Shown piece by piece: positions 27,006-35,973 of a DNA stretch of 64,000 bases (its first letter is position 1; each line of letters opens with the position of its first letter). The stretch is from Deltaproteobacteria bacterium (lineage in GTDB: Bacteria > Desulfobacterota > Binatia > Binatales > Binataceae): positions 1 through 64,000 of the forward strand of contig JAJXYF010000029.1 of assembly GCA_021780755.1 (NCBI GenBank), in the 5' to 3' direction. Both the position numbers and the translations under genes were made by a program. The notes below the pieces were generated by a model that was given only the letters and a program-made list of their open reading frames with translations, was not told the DNA's origin and ran no database searches.

Positions 27006-28013
27006 TTACGCGCCCAGTTCGAGCATCCGCTCCAGCGCCCGCTTGGCGCCCGCGCGCACCTCTTCGGGCAACTCAATCTCGTAGCGCAGGTGCTTCAGCG
27101 AATCGAGCGTGCCGTCGAGCGTGATCATCTTCATGTAACGGCATAGTTTGCAGGCCTTGTAGAAATGCTTCTCAGGCACTTCGAGCATTAGCCGGTCCGA
27201 AAGCCCGCACTCGGTCACGATCAGAAACTTGTCGGCCGGACTTTCCTTCGCATAACGCATCATCGCACTGGTCGAGAGCACGGCGTCGGCCAGCGCGAGC
27301 ACGTCCTTGCGGCACTCGGGATGCGCGAGCACGACCAGTCCCGGAATGCCGCTTTTGACCTTGTTGATCTCTTCGGGCGTGATCTGATGGTGCACGTAGC
27401 AGTTGCCGTCCCACGAAATAATCTGCTTGGCGGTCTGCGTCTGCACGTAGTTGGCGAGGTTCTGATCGGGCACGAACAGGATATGTTCGGAGTCGATCGC
27501 GTTAACGATCTTGGCCGCGTTCGACGACGTGCAGCAGGCGTCCGAGAGCGCCTTCACGTCCGCCGTACAATTCACGTACGAGACGATCTTCAGGTCCGGA
27601 TAGAGCGGCAGCAGTTCCTCGCGCCGCTCCGCCAGCGCCTCCGCCGTAACGCTCTCCGCCAGCGAACATCCCGCACGCAAATCCGGTATAAGAACCTTGC
27701 GATCGGGATTGAAGACCTTCGCGGTCTCGGCCATGAAATGCACGCCGCAAAACACGATCACCTCGGCGTCCTTGACCTCGCGCGCGCGACTCGCCAACTC
27801 GAACGAATCGCCGATAAAATCCGCGACCTCGAAAATCTCCGGCCGCTGATAGTTATGCGCCAGAATCACCGCGCGCCGCTCGCGCTTAAGCGCTCTGACC
27901 TCCGCGATCGTGTCCGCAAAGCGTTCGCACGACTGCGCCGTATAGGTCTCGCGATCGAGCGGACCGAGCTTGCGCTCGAGGTCCGCCGCGCTGATCGATG
28001 CTGGTACTTCCAT
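27006..28013 (-). CDS. nadA: Quinolinate synthase (iron-sulfur)
   Basis: 335 residues. It makes quinolinate from iminoaspartate and dihydroxyacetone phosphate, the second step of de novo NAD synthesis. Three conserved Cys expected to hold the 4Fe-4S cluster are visible: VFCGVHFMAETAK (about 109), VNCTADVKALSDACC (about 190-200) and the C-terminal CKLCRYMK. AGAGGA lies 9 bases before ATG 28013. No nadB or nadC lies in the window. Two related palindromes upstream suggest repression; the neighbouring NrtR-like gene is the obvious candidate regulator. Confidence 0.96.
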   Translation of the reverse strand: MEVPASISAADLERKLGPLDRETYTAQSCERFADTIAEVRALKRERRAVILAHNYQRPEIFEVADFIGDSFELASRAREVKDAEVIVFCGVHFMAETAKVFNPDRKVLIPDLRAGCSLAESVTAEALAERREELLPLYPDLKIVSYVNCTADVKALSDACCTSSNAAKIVNAIDSEHILFVPDQNLANYVQTQTAKQIISWDGNCYVHHQITPEEINKVKSGIPGLVVLAHPECRKDVLALADAVLSTSAMMRYAKESPADKFLIVTECGLSDRLMLEVPEKHFYKACKLCRYMKMITLDGTLDSLKHLRYEIELPEEVRAGAKRALERMLELGA

Positions 28014-28040
28014 TGGTCAAATCCTCTGTCGGTAACTTCG

Positions 28041-28057
28041 GTCGCCAACTTGGCGAC
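28041..28057. promoter_or_regulatory. Candidate operator 1 upstream of nadA
   Basis: Perfect 17-base palindrome GTCGCCAACTTGGCGAC, 28 bases upstream of the nadA start codon. It shares the half-site pattern CGnCAA with the second palindrome at 28089-28103. Confidence 0.65.
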
Positions 28058-28088
28058 TGCGCCGTTGCACGAGTCTTTTCGCTAGTTT

Positions 28089-28103
28089 GCGTCAATTTGA
28101 CGC
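28089..28103. promoter_or_regulatory. Candidate operator 2 upstream of nadA
   Basis: Perfect 15-base palindrome GCGTCAATTTGACGC. Centre-to-centre distance to operator 1 is 47 bases. Both fit the form CGnCAA-n-TTGnCG, so they are likely sites for one dimeric repressor. Confidence 0.65.
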
Positions 28104-28380
28104 TTAGCGTAATGCGACGTTAACATTGGTCGCCCTCAAATCACAACCCCCCCGTCGAGCTTCGAGCACGCGCGCGGGTCCTCAGTGCATCCTCACTCCG
28201 GCAATACTTTACGGTTGACATCGGCGACCGGCGCTGCCAGTCGTTAGCCCGGTTACGGATCGAGGGTCACAGCGGGAGGCCCGCTCGCGGGGGAAGTGAG
28301 GATCGAAGCCGGCCTTCCATCGGAAATTCACCACGGTCGTGATCAGCCGTGACCGTTAACCTTGGGGGAGGTAGCACTCG
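28104..28380. other. Intergenic region between nadA and the MAPEG gene
   Basis: Divergent region of 277 bases. Beyond the palindromes at its left edge I see no further gene or structured RNA. A partial inverted repeat (GCGAC...GTCGC with a 10-base gap) lies at 28115-28133 next to operator 2. Confidence 0.45.
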
Positions 28381-28803
28381 ATGGCGTTACTGCAGACGTA
28401 TGCGTTGACCGCGGTCGTACTCGAATTCAAGATGGCGGCGATCGCGCTGGTGCAGGGCCGCGGCCGGCTCAGCACCGGGCTCTTCACGGTTCCCGAGGAT
28501 GCAAAACTCTTCAGCGGCACTGAATCGGCCCACGAGGCCCCGATCGTTGACCGCGCGTCGAAGGCCTGGCGCAACGACCTCGAAAATATTCCGATCTTCC
28601 TCATTCTCGCCGGCATCTATGTTGCCGCCGGCCTGTCGGCACGAGCCTTCACCTTCTACTGCATGGTGTTCATGGTGATGCGCATTCTGCACACCTACAC
28701 CTATATCAAGGCGATGCAGCCGTGGCGGAGCGTGGTCTTTACGATCGGCGCGCTCGCGATGTTCGCGATGTCGATTCACATCCTGATCGAAGTCGTGCTT
28801 TAG
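28381..28803 (+). CDS. MAPEG-family membrane protein
   Basis: 140 residues with four hydrophobic segments. The family signature is visible in VDRASKAWRNDLENIPIF (around residue 60), where glutathione-binding Arg/Asn/Glu residues sit in eicosanoid-type members, and in LHTYTYI near 110. Bacterial members are glutathione transferase-like or of unknown role. A GGGGGAGG element precedes ATG 28381 by about 9 bases. It diverges from nadA. Confidence 0.88.
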   Translation: MALLQTYALTAVVLEFKMAAIALVQGRGRLSTGLFTVPEDAKLFSGTESAHEAPIVDRASKAWRNDLENIPIFLILAGIYVAAGLSARAFTFYCMVFMVMRILHTYTYIKAMQPWRSVVFTIGALAMFAMSIHILIEVVL

Positions 28804-28888
28804 TCAGCCCTGAGCGCCGTCGGCCAGGGATTTCGTGTGCCCTCGCCGGCGCCGCGCTCACCGCGTCCGCACCCACGAAAGGTCTTAT

Positions 28889-28970
28889 CGACGCGATCCG
28901 CATGACCTGCCTACTTCTATTCACTGTGGGAAGTTTGAAACCTTCCAAAGGTTTCAAGGGTTCTCTTCCC
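28889..28970 (+). repeat. Palindromic intergenic repeat, copy R2
   Basis: Variant copy. The palindrome TTGAAACCTT-CCA-AAGGTTTCAA lies at 28935-28957, preceded by GGGAAG. The left flank CGACGCGATCCGCATGACCTG resembles the left flank of copy R4 near 62476-62498. It is located upstream of the acyl-CoA dehydrogenase gene. Confidence 0.65.
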
Positions 28971-29074
28971 CTCCCTCTCGCTCCTTCCGCGTGGCGGGCA
29001 CTCCCGCCGATTTGATATCGTGGCGCCGGCCGGAGCGTTATCCGTCTCCGCACCAGCGAAAGGAATTTGTTGTC

Positions 29075-30223
29075 ATGGATCAATCAATCGACCGCGAAGT
29101 CGTCGAGGCGGTGCGCCGCTTCGTCGATCGCGACGTTATTCCGGTGGCGAGCGATCTCGAACACCAAGACGAATATCCGCACGCCCTGGTCGCGCGCATG
29201 AAGGAACTCGGGCTGTTCGGCGCTACGATCCCGACGCAATACGGCGGCCTCGGCCTGAGCTTCGTCAATTACGCGCGCATCATGGCCGAGCTTTCGCGCG
29301 GATGGATGTCGCTGGCGGGCGTCATCAACAGCCATCTCATCATGGGCTACATAATCGCCAACCACGGCACCGAGGCGCAGAAGAATTACTTCCTGCCCGA
29401 GATGGCGGCGGGCATCAAGCGCGGCGGTCTCGGCCTGACCGAGCCGCACGCCGGCAGCGACGTGCAGTCGATCAAGACCGTCGCGACCCGCCACGGCGAC
29501 AACTACGTGCTCTCGGGCGCGAAGATGTTCATCACCAATTCGCTCAACGGCACGATGCTCGCGGTGGCCGCCAAGACCGACCCCAAGGCCAAGCCGGCCT
29601 ACGCCGGCATCAGCATGTTCGCGGTCGAAAAGAACGAGCGCGGGCCAACCGTCAGCCGACCGCTGAAGAAGCTCGGTTACAAGGGAATCGACACCTGCGA
29701 GGTGCTGTTTGAGGACCTGGAAGTACCGGCCGCCAACCTGATCGGCGGTGCCGAGGGCCAGGGGTTCAAGCAGGTGATGAGCGCGCTCGAGGTCGGGCGC
29801 ATCAACGTCGCGGCGCGCGCGGTCGGCGTCGGCCAGGCGGCCTTCGACAGCGCGATTCGCTATGCGCAACAGCGTACCGCCTTCGGCAAGCCGATCTGCG
29901 AACATCAGGCGGTGCAACTGCTGCTCGCCGATATGGGCACGCGGCTGCAGGCAGCGCGCCTGATGGTCGAGAATGCGGCGCAGAAGAAGGACGCCGGCGA
30001 ACGCTGCGACGTCGAGGCCGGGATGGCCAAGCTGTTCGCCTCGGAGGCCTGCGCCAAGATTTCGCTCGACGCGCTGCGCGTGCTGGGCGGCTACGGGTAC
30101 ATGGCCGAGTTCCCCGTCGAGCGCTTCTATCGCGACGCGCCGCTGATGATGATTGGCGAGGGCACCAACGAAATCCAGGCGCTGGTAATCGCCCGCGGAC
30201 TGATCGCCCGCAACAAGATTTGA
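29075..30223 (+). CDS. Acyl-CoA dehydrogenase
   Basis: 382 residues from ATG 29075, with a modest AGGA 12 bases upstream; a longer frame to 28835 covers a repeat and is rejected. All family blocks are present: N-terminal helices (DRDVIPVASDLEHQDEYP), middle domain with GGLGLTEPHAGSDVQS and KMFITN, and C-terminal VGVGQAAFDSAIRYAQQR, FGKPICEHQAVQ, ALRVLGGYGY and GEGTNEIQ. The catalytic Glu is expected in the YRDAPLMMIGEGTNEI segment. It oxidises acyl-CoAs, with the chain preference unknown. Confidence 0.94.
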   Translation: MDQSIDREVVEAVRRFVDRDVIPVASDLEHQDEYPHALVARMKELGLFGATIPTQYGGLGLSFVNYARIMAELSRGWMSLAGVINSHLIMGYIIANHGTEAQKNYFLPEMAAGIKRGGLGLTEPHAGSDVQSIKTVATRHGDNYVLSGAKMFITNSLNGTMLAVAAKTDPKAKPAYAGISMFAVEKNERGPTVSRPLKKLGYKGIDTCEVLFEDLEVPAANLIGGAEGQGFKQVMSALEVGRINVAARAVGVGQAAFDSAIRYAQQRTAFGKPICEHQAVQLLLADMGTRLQAARLMVENAAQKKDAGERCDVEAGMAKLFASEACAKISLDALRVLGGYGYMAEFPVERFYRDAPLMMIGEGTNEIQALVIARGLIARNKI

Positions 30224-30340
30224 AGGCCGGCGAGCGCGGGCGCGATGTAACGGTCTCCGCCGCTTTAAGTCTAATGGTCGGGTGGGTTCGCCGGTCAGCC
30301 GCGCCTTGCGTCAGGAACGGCTTATGCTCTTCATCTGGAT

Positions 30341-30961
30341 ATGAAAACGCTGAAATTAGCCGCCACCGGCAGAAACTCTCGCGATTTGGGGCTTTTTCGG
30401 CGGCTCACAACGATGAAATTCCAACCGCTCAACCCGTTTCGGAGTGTCCTGCACGATAGCGTCAGCACCACCGGCAAGATTTTGACGTGCCGTCGCCGCA
30501 CCCCGATACGCGTGCGGGCGATCGCCGCGATCGTCGCGCTTGCGCTCCCGCTTATGCAGACGGCGACCGCCGTCGCGGCCGAGCAGGTTCTCGAGCTCCC
30601 TCAGGCGATCGCGACTCCGACCGCCCTTCGCGCGCACCATCACGTGCCCGACCTGTATGATACGACGCCCGCCATCACCCCGGCACCCGACGCGAATGCG
30701 GACGCGAACGCCGGAGCGCCTGACCCGGCGCCGCGGCCGACCGCCGTTGCCGCCAACACGGCGTCCTATCCGCCCGACCCCAACGTCGGCTCAATCAGCG
30801 ACTATCAAAATCAACCGGGTGAAAACGGCCAATCGCCATCGTTCTCCTTCGGCGCAGGAGGCCGCCGCTCCGAACCACACACCTCAATGACCACCCACCT
30901 GGTCGTCGGTGGAATTCTGCTCGGCATGATGGCGTTGGAAATCGCCGCGCATCACCGCTAA
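30341..30961 (+). CDS. Hypothetical protein with two membrane segments and Ala/Pro-rich middle
   Basis: 206 residues if it starts at ATG 30341; ATG 30413 is also possible and neither has a good ribosome site. A hydrophobic segment at about 57-76 could be a signal anchor ending ATAVAAEQ. The middle is Ala/Pro/Asp-rich, and the C-terminus has a second hydrophobic segment (about 185-202). No family is recognised. Codon usage matches neighbouring genes, which supports it being real. Confidence 0.55.
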   Translation: MKTLKLAATGRNSRDLGLFRRLTTMKFQPLNPFRSVLHDSVSTTGKILTCRRRTPIRVRAIAAIVALALPLMQTATAVAAEQVLELPQAIATPTALRAHHHVPDLYDTTPAITPAPDANADANAGAPDPAPRPTAVAANTASYPPDPNVGSISDYQNQPGENGQSPSFSFGAGGRRSEPHTSMTTHLVVGGILLGMMALEIAAHHR

Positions 30962-31195
30962 TCGTCGAAATCGCCAACCCTGATATCTGACGTTGGCCTC
31001 GCAGTGACGTATCCCACCGGCAAGTCGCGCTAACGCCACGACATACTCACTCGCGATTATCAGTTTGCCGAGTCCCTAAATGGAACGATCGGCCGAATAG
31101 TGTGTCAAATCCGGAAATGACTATCTCCATTCAACGGTTCCGGGCCATCACTTATGGATTACCTGATGGCATCGTAATTGCCTTCAGATTTCTTC

Positions 31196-33169
31196 GTGAA
31201 GCCTCGCCCAGTTGTAGTAGCCGCCATCGCGACCATTACGATGACGTTCGTATTCGGCGCCTTCGCGATGCGCCGCGTCACGTCGTCCTCGAACGTCGCG
31301 CCGCGCGCGATCATCGCGGTCGCCCGGGCCCAGGCGCAGGAGGCCGCCGCTCGCGATCGGCCGGCCGAGACCACCGCCGGCATTGCGGGAACCGCGGACG
31401 CGCACGCGGTAATTGAATTCAGGCGGCTCGCCTCAATTCGCTTTCGGCCCGGCGGCGCAATGCGGCACATCCCGCGCCGCCCGCTGCCAAATCCGTCCAG
31501 CGATACCATGGTCCTCGGCACCGCGGCCGCCCCTGCCACTGGCGCCCTGCCCCCGCCGGGCGCGCAATCGCCGGCGCTATCGGCAAATTTCATCGCGCTC
31601 CCCGACGACGGCACGGCGATTCCGCCCGACACCCAGGGCACCGTCGGCCCCAACCATCTGATGACCACGCTCAATAGCCAGGTGCGCATCCAGAACAAGG
31701 CCGGCGGCGTCATCAGCACTGTCGCAATCGGCGCGTTCTGGTCGAGTATGAACGTGGTCGAGGCGTTCGACCCGCGCGTGGTCTATGACCCGTACGCCAA
31801 CCGCTGGATTTTCTCGAGCGGCGCCGATCCGCAATTGTCAAGTGCGGCGATTCTGATCGGTGTGTCGCGGACCTCGGACCCGACCGGCGCGTGGAATCTG
31901 TACAAGGTCAAGGCCGATGCGGCCGGTACTCTATATGCGGATTTCCCAACGCTCGGTTTCAACGCCGACTGGATAGTCATTCAAGCTAATATGTATGGCA
32001 ACGCGAGCGGCGCCTTTAGTCATTCAAATATATGGGCCTTGAACAAGGCCAACCTGTATGCCGGTGGCGCCGGTAGCTACACGCTGCTCAAGTCGGTTTC
32101 CGGCTTTACTCAGTTCCCCGCCGTGACCGACGACCCCGCGCTTCCGACTGAGTATCTGATCGAGGCCGCGAGCGCATCTACCGGTCAACTCCGAATGAGC
32201 AAAATTACCGGTGCGATCGGCAGTGAAGTTCTAACTACCGGTATCGCGTTCCCGGCCGGCAGCGCCTGGCGCGCGAACGCCGGTGTGACCGACTTTGCGC
32301 CGCAACTCGGCTCGTCCACTAAAATTGATACCGACGACGATCGTATCCTCAATTGCGTCTATCGCAACGGCGCGATATGGGCCGCACACACGATCTACCT
32401 GCCCGCCGCCGGTTCGCCCACACGCAGCGACGCGCAATGGTGGGAAATCGATACCGCCGCCGGCGACCTCGGCGCCGTCCTCCAGCGCGGACGCATCGAC
32501 GACCCGACCAACAACTTCGACTTCGCCTATCCCTCGATCGCGGTCAACCGGCACGGCGACGCGATGATCGGTTACACCCGCTTCGGCGCGTCTCAATACG
32601 CGAGTGCCAATTATGCATTCCATGCCGCTGCCGACCTTGCTGGCAGTAATCAGGGCGATACCGTGTTCAAAGCGGGCCTGGCGCCCTATTTCAAGGATTT
32701 CGGCACCGGCGACAATCGATGGGGTGACTACAGCAATACCGCCGTTGATCCGGCCAACGATACTGATTTCTGGAGTATCCAGGAGTATGCCGCCAACTTC
32801 GACAACTGGGGCACCTGGTGGGGACAACTCGCCTTGCCCGCATCGCCCACACCTACCCCCACTCCCTCGCCCTCCCCCACACCGTCACCGACCCCCACAC
32901 CCCTGCCGCTCACGATCGGGGCCGCCTCGTTCGCCGATGGCAAGCTGCGCATTAGCTACTACGCGCCAATCAGGGTCGGCGGCGGTATCGCGCCCTATCG
33001 ATCCTTTATCGCTGGCGGTTCGATGCCGCCGGGTATCTCGATGAACTCGCGCACCGGCGTCATCGCGGGCATTCCGCTGGCGGCCGGAATCTATGCCTTC
33101 GCCGTGACCGCGACCGATTCCGCCGGCCGCTCGATCTCGAAGAACTTTTCGCTCACCATCTCCCACTGA
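31196..33169 (+). CDS. Large secreted protein with Pro-Thr linker and putative Ig-like domain
   Basis: About 657 residues from GTG 31196; TTG 31178 is an alternative and neither has a ribosome site. The N-terminus PVVVAAIATITMTFVFGAFA is a signal peptide or anchor. Residues 110-535 form an all-beta region with repeated Trp and Asp (VVYDPYANRWIFSSG, DDRWGDYS-like GDNRWGDYSNT) that looks like a propeller. Then a 20-residue PTPSP linker precedes an Ig-like domain near the end (IRVGGGIAPYRSF, MPPGISMNSRTGVIAG, the He_PIG pattern). Probably exported; function unknown. Confidence 0.75.
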   Translation: MKPRPVVVAAIATITMTFVFGAFAMRRVTSSSNVAPRAIIAVARAQAQEAAARDRPAETTAGIAGTADAHAVIEFRRLASIRFRPGGAMRHIPRRPLPNPSSDTMVLGTAAAPATGALPPPGAQSPALSANFIALPDDGTAIPPDTQGTVGPNHLMTTLNSQVRIQNKAGGVISTVAIGAFWSSMNVVEAFDPRVVYDPYANRWIFSSGADPQLSSAAILIGVSRTSDPTGAWNLYKVKADAAGTLYADFPTLGFNADWIVIQANMYGNASGAFSHSNIWALNKANLYAGGAGSYTLLKSVSGFTQFPAVTDDPALPTEYLIEAASASTGQLRMSKITGAIGSEVLTTGIAFPAGSAWRANAGVTDFAPQLGSSTKIDTDDDRILNCVYRNGAIWAAHTIYLPAAGSPTRSDAQWWEIDTAAGDLGAVLQRGRIDDPTNNFDFAYPSIAVNRHGDAMIGYTRFGASQYASANYAFHAAADLAGSNQGDTVFKAGLAPYFKDFGTGDNRWGDYSNTAVDPANDTDFWSIQEYAANFDNWGTWWGQLALPASPTPTPTPSPSPTPSPTPTPLPLTIGAASFADGKLRISYYAPIRVGGGIAPYRSFIAGGSMPPGISMNSRTGVIAGIPLAAGIYAFAVTATDSAGRSISKNFSLTISH

Positions 33170-33330
33170 CGCCCGTCGCGGCTGCGATGCGAGCGGGACG
33201 TCTAAATAGTAATGACCCGTCCCCCTATGACTTGGTGGCCCACCCGAGCATCGCGAATGTCCAACTGTGATGACGTTCTGACCGGGCGAAGCGCGCGTCT
33301 AGGCCGACCATCGAGCATCGCGAGCGTTAA

Positions 33331-33403
33331 TCCATTATGGGAGTCTGAAACCTCCATGAGGTTTCAGTTTCTTGAAAGCTATAGTTCCGCGTTCCTCAAC
33401 AAC
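33331..33403 (+). repeat. Palindromic intergenic repeat, copy R3
   Basis: Core palindrome at 33345-33367 (CTGAAACCTC, CA, TGAGGTTTCAG), preceded by GGGAGT and followed by TTTCTTGAAAGCTATAG and CCTCAACAAC. It lies between two converging genes. Confidence 0.8.
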
Positions 33404-33428
33404 TCCGATCTCCCCGTCGTTCGGTTTT

Positions 33429-33959
33429 TCACCGCGCGGCGCCGCCGAACCGAAACAGCATGCGCGCGTTGGTCGGTCCGGCAAACGGCGGCGTCTGCTT
33501 GACGTCGTCGCGTAGCGCGCGCATCTCAGCGTTACCGATCTCGCTCGCGAAGATCCGGTCCCACAGCGCGTTCGTCACGCCGAAGCAGCGGTCGGGAGCG
33601 CGATAATGATGTACCAGGTGGCGTTCGCGCAGGTACGCCTCGAGGCGATTTTGCGGCACACGGAAATGCACCCGGTAATGGATGAATTCGTAGAGCGCGA
33701 AACCCGCCACCATGCCGCTGTAAAAGACCATCGCGGGCGCCAGGCCCCAAATCGCGATTCCGACCAGCCAGCTTGCCCCCACCGGCATCCACGCACCGAT
33801 CGTGAACACGCGCCGCGGGTCATCGTGATGCACCTGGTGGAGCGGCGTCGCGAAGGTGCGAAACCGATGACTCAGCCACGCGTGAATCAGGTACTCGACG
33901 AAGGTCCACGCGGCGAGTCCACCGATAAAGTTGAGCGCGATCGTGAACACGCATTCCAT
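33429..33959 (-). CDS. Sterol desaturase/fatty acid hydroxylase superfamily protein
   Basis: 176 residues with three to four membrane segments and the diiron histidine clusters: HQVHHDD near 41-47, HYRVHF near 95-100, and HLVHHYRAPDRCFG near 114-120. The family hydroxylates or desaturates lipids such as fatty acids or hopanoids at the membrane. It is short but includes all three His boxes. ATG 33959 has no strong ribosome site. No partner genes are evident. Confidence 0.85.
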   Translation of the reverse strand: MECVFTIALNFIGGLAAWTFVEYLIHAWLSHRFRTFATPLHQVHHDDPRRVFTIGAWMPVGASWLVGIAIWGLAPAMVFYSGMVAGFALYEFIHYRVHFRVPQNRLEAYLRERHLVHHYRAPDRCFGVTNALWDRIFASEIGNAEMRALRDDVKQTPPFAGPTNARMLFRFGGAAR

Positions 33960-34027
33960 ACTACATCATTGCCAAGGGGCGCCGCGCGTCTGACGCGTTC
34001 ATGCACAGGTGCCGCAGGCGGCTAAAC

Positions 34028-34375
34028 CTATTCGGCGGCGGCCGCCCATCCGGTCGGCAGATAGACCCAGCATCGAATGAGCGCGCCGTTCATCGCGACC
34101 ACTTCGACCTGCTCGCGCGTATAGAGCGTTGGCACGTCCTCGTAGCGGTCGAGCGCGGCGAAATCGCGCGCATCGAGGTCGGTCAGCACAAGGCCCGCGG
34201 TCTCCGCGCCCTCGCGCCGGCTCACGTACCAGTGGCGCGACCGGCCCCGCACGAAGCCCTGTAGAATTGCCGGAACACCGGCGGCGAGATGGCCCAGGAC
34301 CTCGGCGCGATGAATCGGATCGATCAGGCTGCCATATACGAAAAGTGGCAGCGTGGGTTTGCTTTCTGACTCCAT
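34028..34375 (-). CDS. Gamma-glutamylcyclotransferase-like (AIG2/GGCT fold) protein
   Basis: About 115 residues from ATG 34375; an in-frame extension to 34459 is possible. The signature LPLFVYGSLIDPIHR is at the N-terminus, followed by LQGFVRGRS, AGLVLTDLDARD, the catalytic Glu in LDRYEDVPTLYTRE, and VWVYLP-like CWVYLPTGWA. Members cyclise gamma-glutamyl amines or are of unknown role. It is between the hydroxylase and the TrpF-like gene, divergent from the latter. Confidence 0.85.
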   Translation of the reverse strand: MESESKPTLPLFVYGSLIDPIHRAEVLGHLAAGVPAILQGFVRGRSRHWYVSRREGAETAGLVLTDLDARDFAALDRYEDVPTLYTREQVEVVAMNGALIRCWVYLPTGWAAAAE

Positions 34376-34591
34376 CTCTTGCGACTTGCCGGTAGCCGGC
34401 GCTCTTGTGAACTCTGTACGCAGATCTATCGCACGCGCATAGCGCTGGCTAATCCCCATGATGCGTGACCGGTGAAAACGCGCGGCGGTCGCGGCGACGC
34501 GTTAGTGCTGGTAGAAGGGAAAGAGCGGCGCTGAATTTTGCGGGCTGACCAGTCGAGCACCGTTGCGCCGCGAACCAGGAGCGATACCGCC

Positions 34592-35275
34592 ATGGCCGTG
34601 CAAATCTACAGCATGACGTCGATTGCCGACGCGATCGCGACCGCCACGGCGGGCGCCGATCTGATCGGCGTGGTGGTCGCGGAACCGGGAATCGTGCCGG
34701 AGGGCGTGGGCGCGGCGATCGCGCGCGAAATCCTGGGCGCGATCCGCCCGCGGGCGCGCGGCGTTGCCTTGTCCCTCTCCGACGACCGCGACGAAATCTG
34801 CGCGATGGTGGATGCGGTGCGGCCCGACGTGCTCCATCTCGCGGCGCGTGAAATCGAACCCGAAGATTGCGCCTGGATTCGCCAACGCGTCGCGCCGGTG
34901 CGCCTCCTGCGCGCGATCGCGGTGCGCGCGGGCGAGACCATGGCCGAAGCGCAAGCCCATCAGGAATGCGCCGACTATCTGATGCTCGATTCGGGCGCCA
35001 AGGGCGGCAAGTTCGCCGGCGCGCGCGGCGAGACCCACGACTGGACGATTAGCCGCGAGATCGTCGTGCAATCGCGCATCCCGGTGATCCTCGCCGGCGG
35101 GCTCTCGGCGGAGAACGTCGGTGACGCCATCGCGACCGTGCGGCCGTGGGGCGTGGACTCATTCACGCATACCGACGTGGCGGGAAACCGCGGCAAGAAG
35201 GATCCGGCGCGAGTGCGCGCGTTCATCGCGGCGGCCTTGCGCGGCTTCGCCGCCGTCCTCGACGCGCAGATCTAG
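34592..35275 (+). CDS. TrpF-fold protein without the usual catalytic Cys
   Basis: 227 residues from ATG 34592, with AGGAGCG 8 bases upstream. It follows the phosphoribosylanthranilate isomerase plan: N-terminal strand and DA helix, an Asp in YLMLDSG, ILAGGLSAENV, GVDSFTHTD and KDPARVRAF. However, the usual KICG motif, in which Cys acts as general base, reads QIYSM here, so the Cys is replaced by Tyr. The substrate-side motifs LQLHG and VDVSSGVE are also changed. I call it a TrpF homolog of uncertain activity. No other trp genes are near. Its stop overlaps the stop of the converging gene. Confidence 0.78.
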   Translation: MAVQIYSMTSIADAIATATAGADLIGVVVAEPGIVPEGVGAAIAREILGAIRPRARGVALSLSDDRDEICAMVDAVRPDVLHLAAREIEPEDCAWIRQRVAPVRLLRAIAVRAGETMAEAQAHQECADYLMLDSGAKGGKFAGARGETHDWTISREIVVQSRIPVILAGGLSAENVGDAIATVRPWGVDSFTHTDVAGNRGKKDPARVRAFIAAALRGFAAVLDAQI

Positions 35276-35973
35276 GCTTCGGGCTTCTTCAAGCCGAGCC
35301 GCTCGTAGTACTTGACCGGCACCTTGGACTTGTCCTTGTAGATAATGAAGTTGCAATGTTGCTTGCCGATTTCGTGCGCCGGCTCGATCACCACGAACGG
35401 CGCGCCGTGCGCCTTGATGTCCTGCAACTCCATCAGCGGCTCGTGCGCGCAATAGACCGGAAAGTCCTTGCGGCCGTACGTGAGTAATTGGGGCCCCTGC
35501 ACCGTGTACATCGCGTCCGGCCCCTCGTACTTGCCCTCGATCACCAGCCGCCCGCCGCTGCCGCAGGGCCGCATCTGCATCACGATCTTCTCGTCATCCT
35601 CCTCGATATGCAGCGGCTGCAGATGCGCCTTGATGCCGGCCGCGAACATCTTCACGCGCGCGCGCAACGCCGCGGGCTCCTGCGGCATCTTTTCGAGATT
35701 CGGCCCCCACCACGCCTTGACCCCCGCGTCCATCGCCTCCTCGAGCACCTGGTCGCCGAAGCGCCGCCCGACGAACGACAGCGTCGCGACCGTCCAATCG
35801 CGATAGAGGTCGTGCATGCTCAGGAACTCGTTGTACATCCGCCGCGCGAGTTTCTTGGCGCCTTCCAGATCGCCCGCGTCGATCGCCTCTGTCACGCGAT
35901 CCACGGTGAGCTTCTCCATCTCGGCGATATCCTGGGCGCTCAGCAAGCGATTGGGTTGGTCGGTTTGATCCAT
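35272..35973 (-). CDS. Conserved-looking soluble protein of unknown function
   Basis: 233 residues, soluble, with a helical N-terminal half (EKLTVDRVTEAIDAGDLEGAK, helices to about 110) and a beta-rich C-terminal half. Three Cys (CGSGG near 139, VYCAHEP near 179, HCNF near 209) and nearby His residues could bind a metal or substrate. I do not recognise the family with confidence. The reading frame is long, with typical GC-rich codon use and no membrane segments. Convergent with the TrpF-like gene, with stop codons overlapping at 35272-35275. Confidence 0.75.
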   Translation of the reverse strand: MDQTDQPNRLLSAQDIAEMEKLTVDRVTEAIDAGDLEGAKKLARRMYNEFLSMHDLYRDWTVATLSFVGRRFGDQVLEEAMDAGVKAWWGPNLEKMPQEPAALRARVKMFAAGIKAHLQPLHIEEDDEKIVMQMRPCGSGGRLVIEGKYEGPDAMYTVQGPQLLTYGRKDFPVYCAHEPLMELQDIKAHGAPFVVIEPAHEIGKQHCNFIIYKDKSKVPVKYYERLGLKKPEA

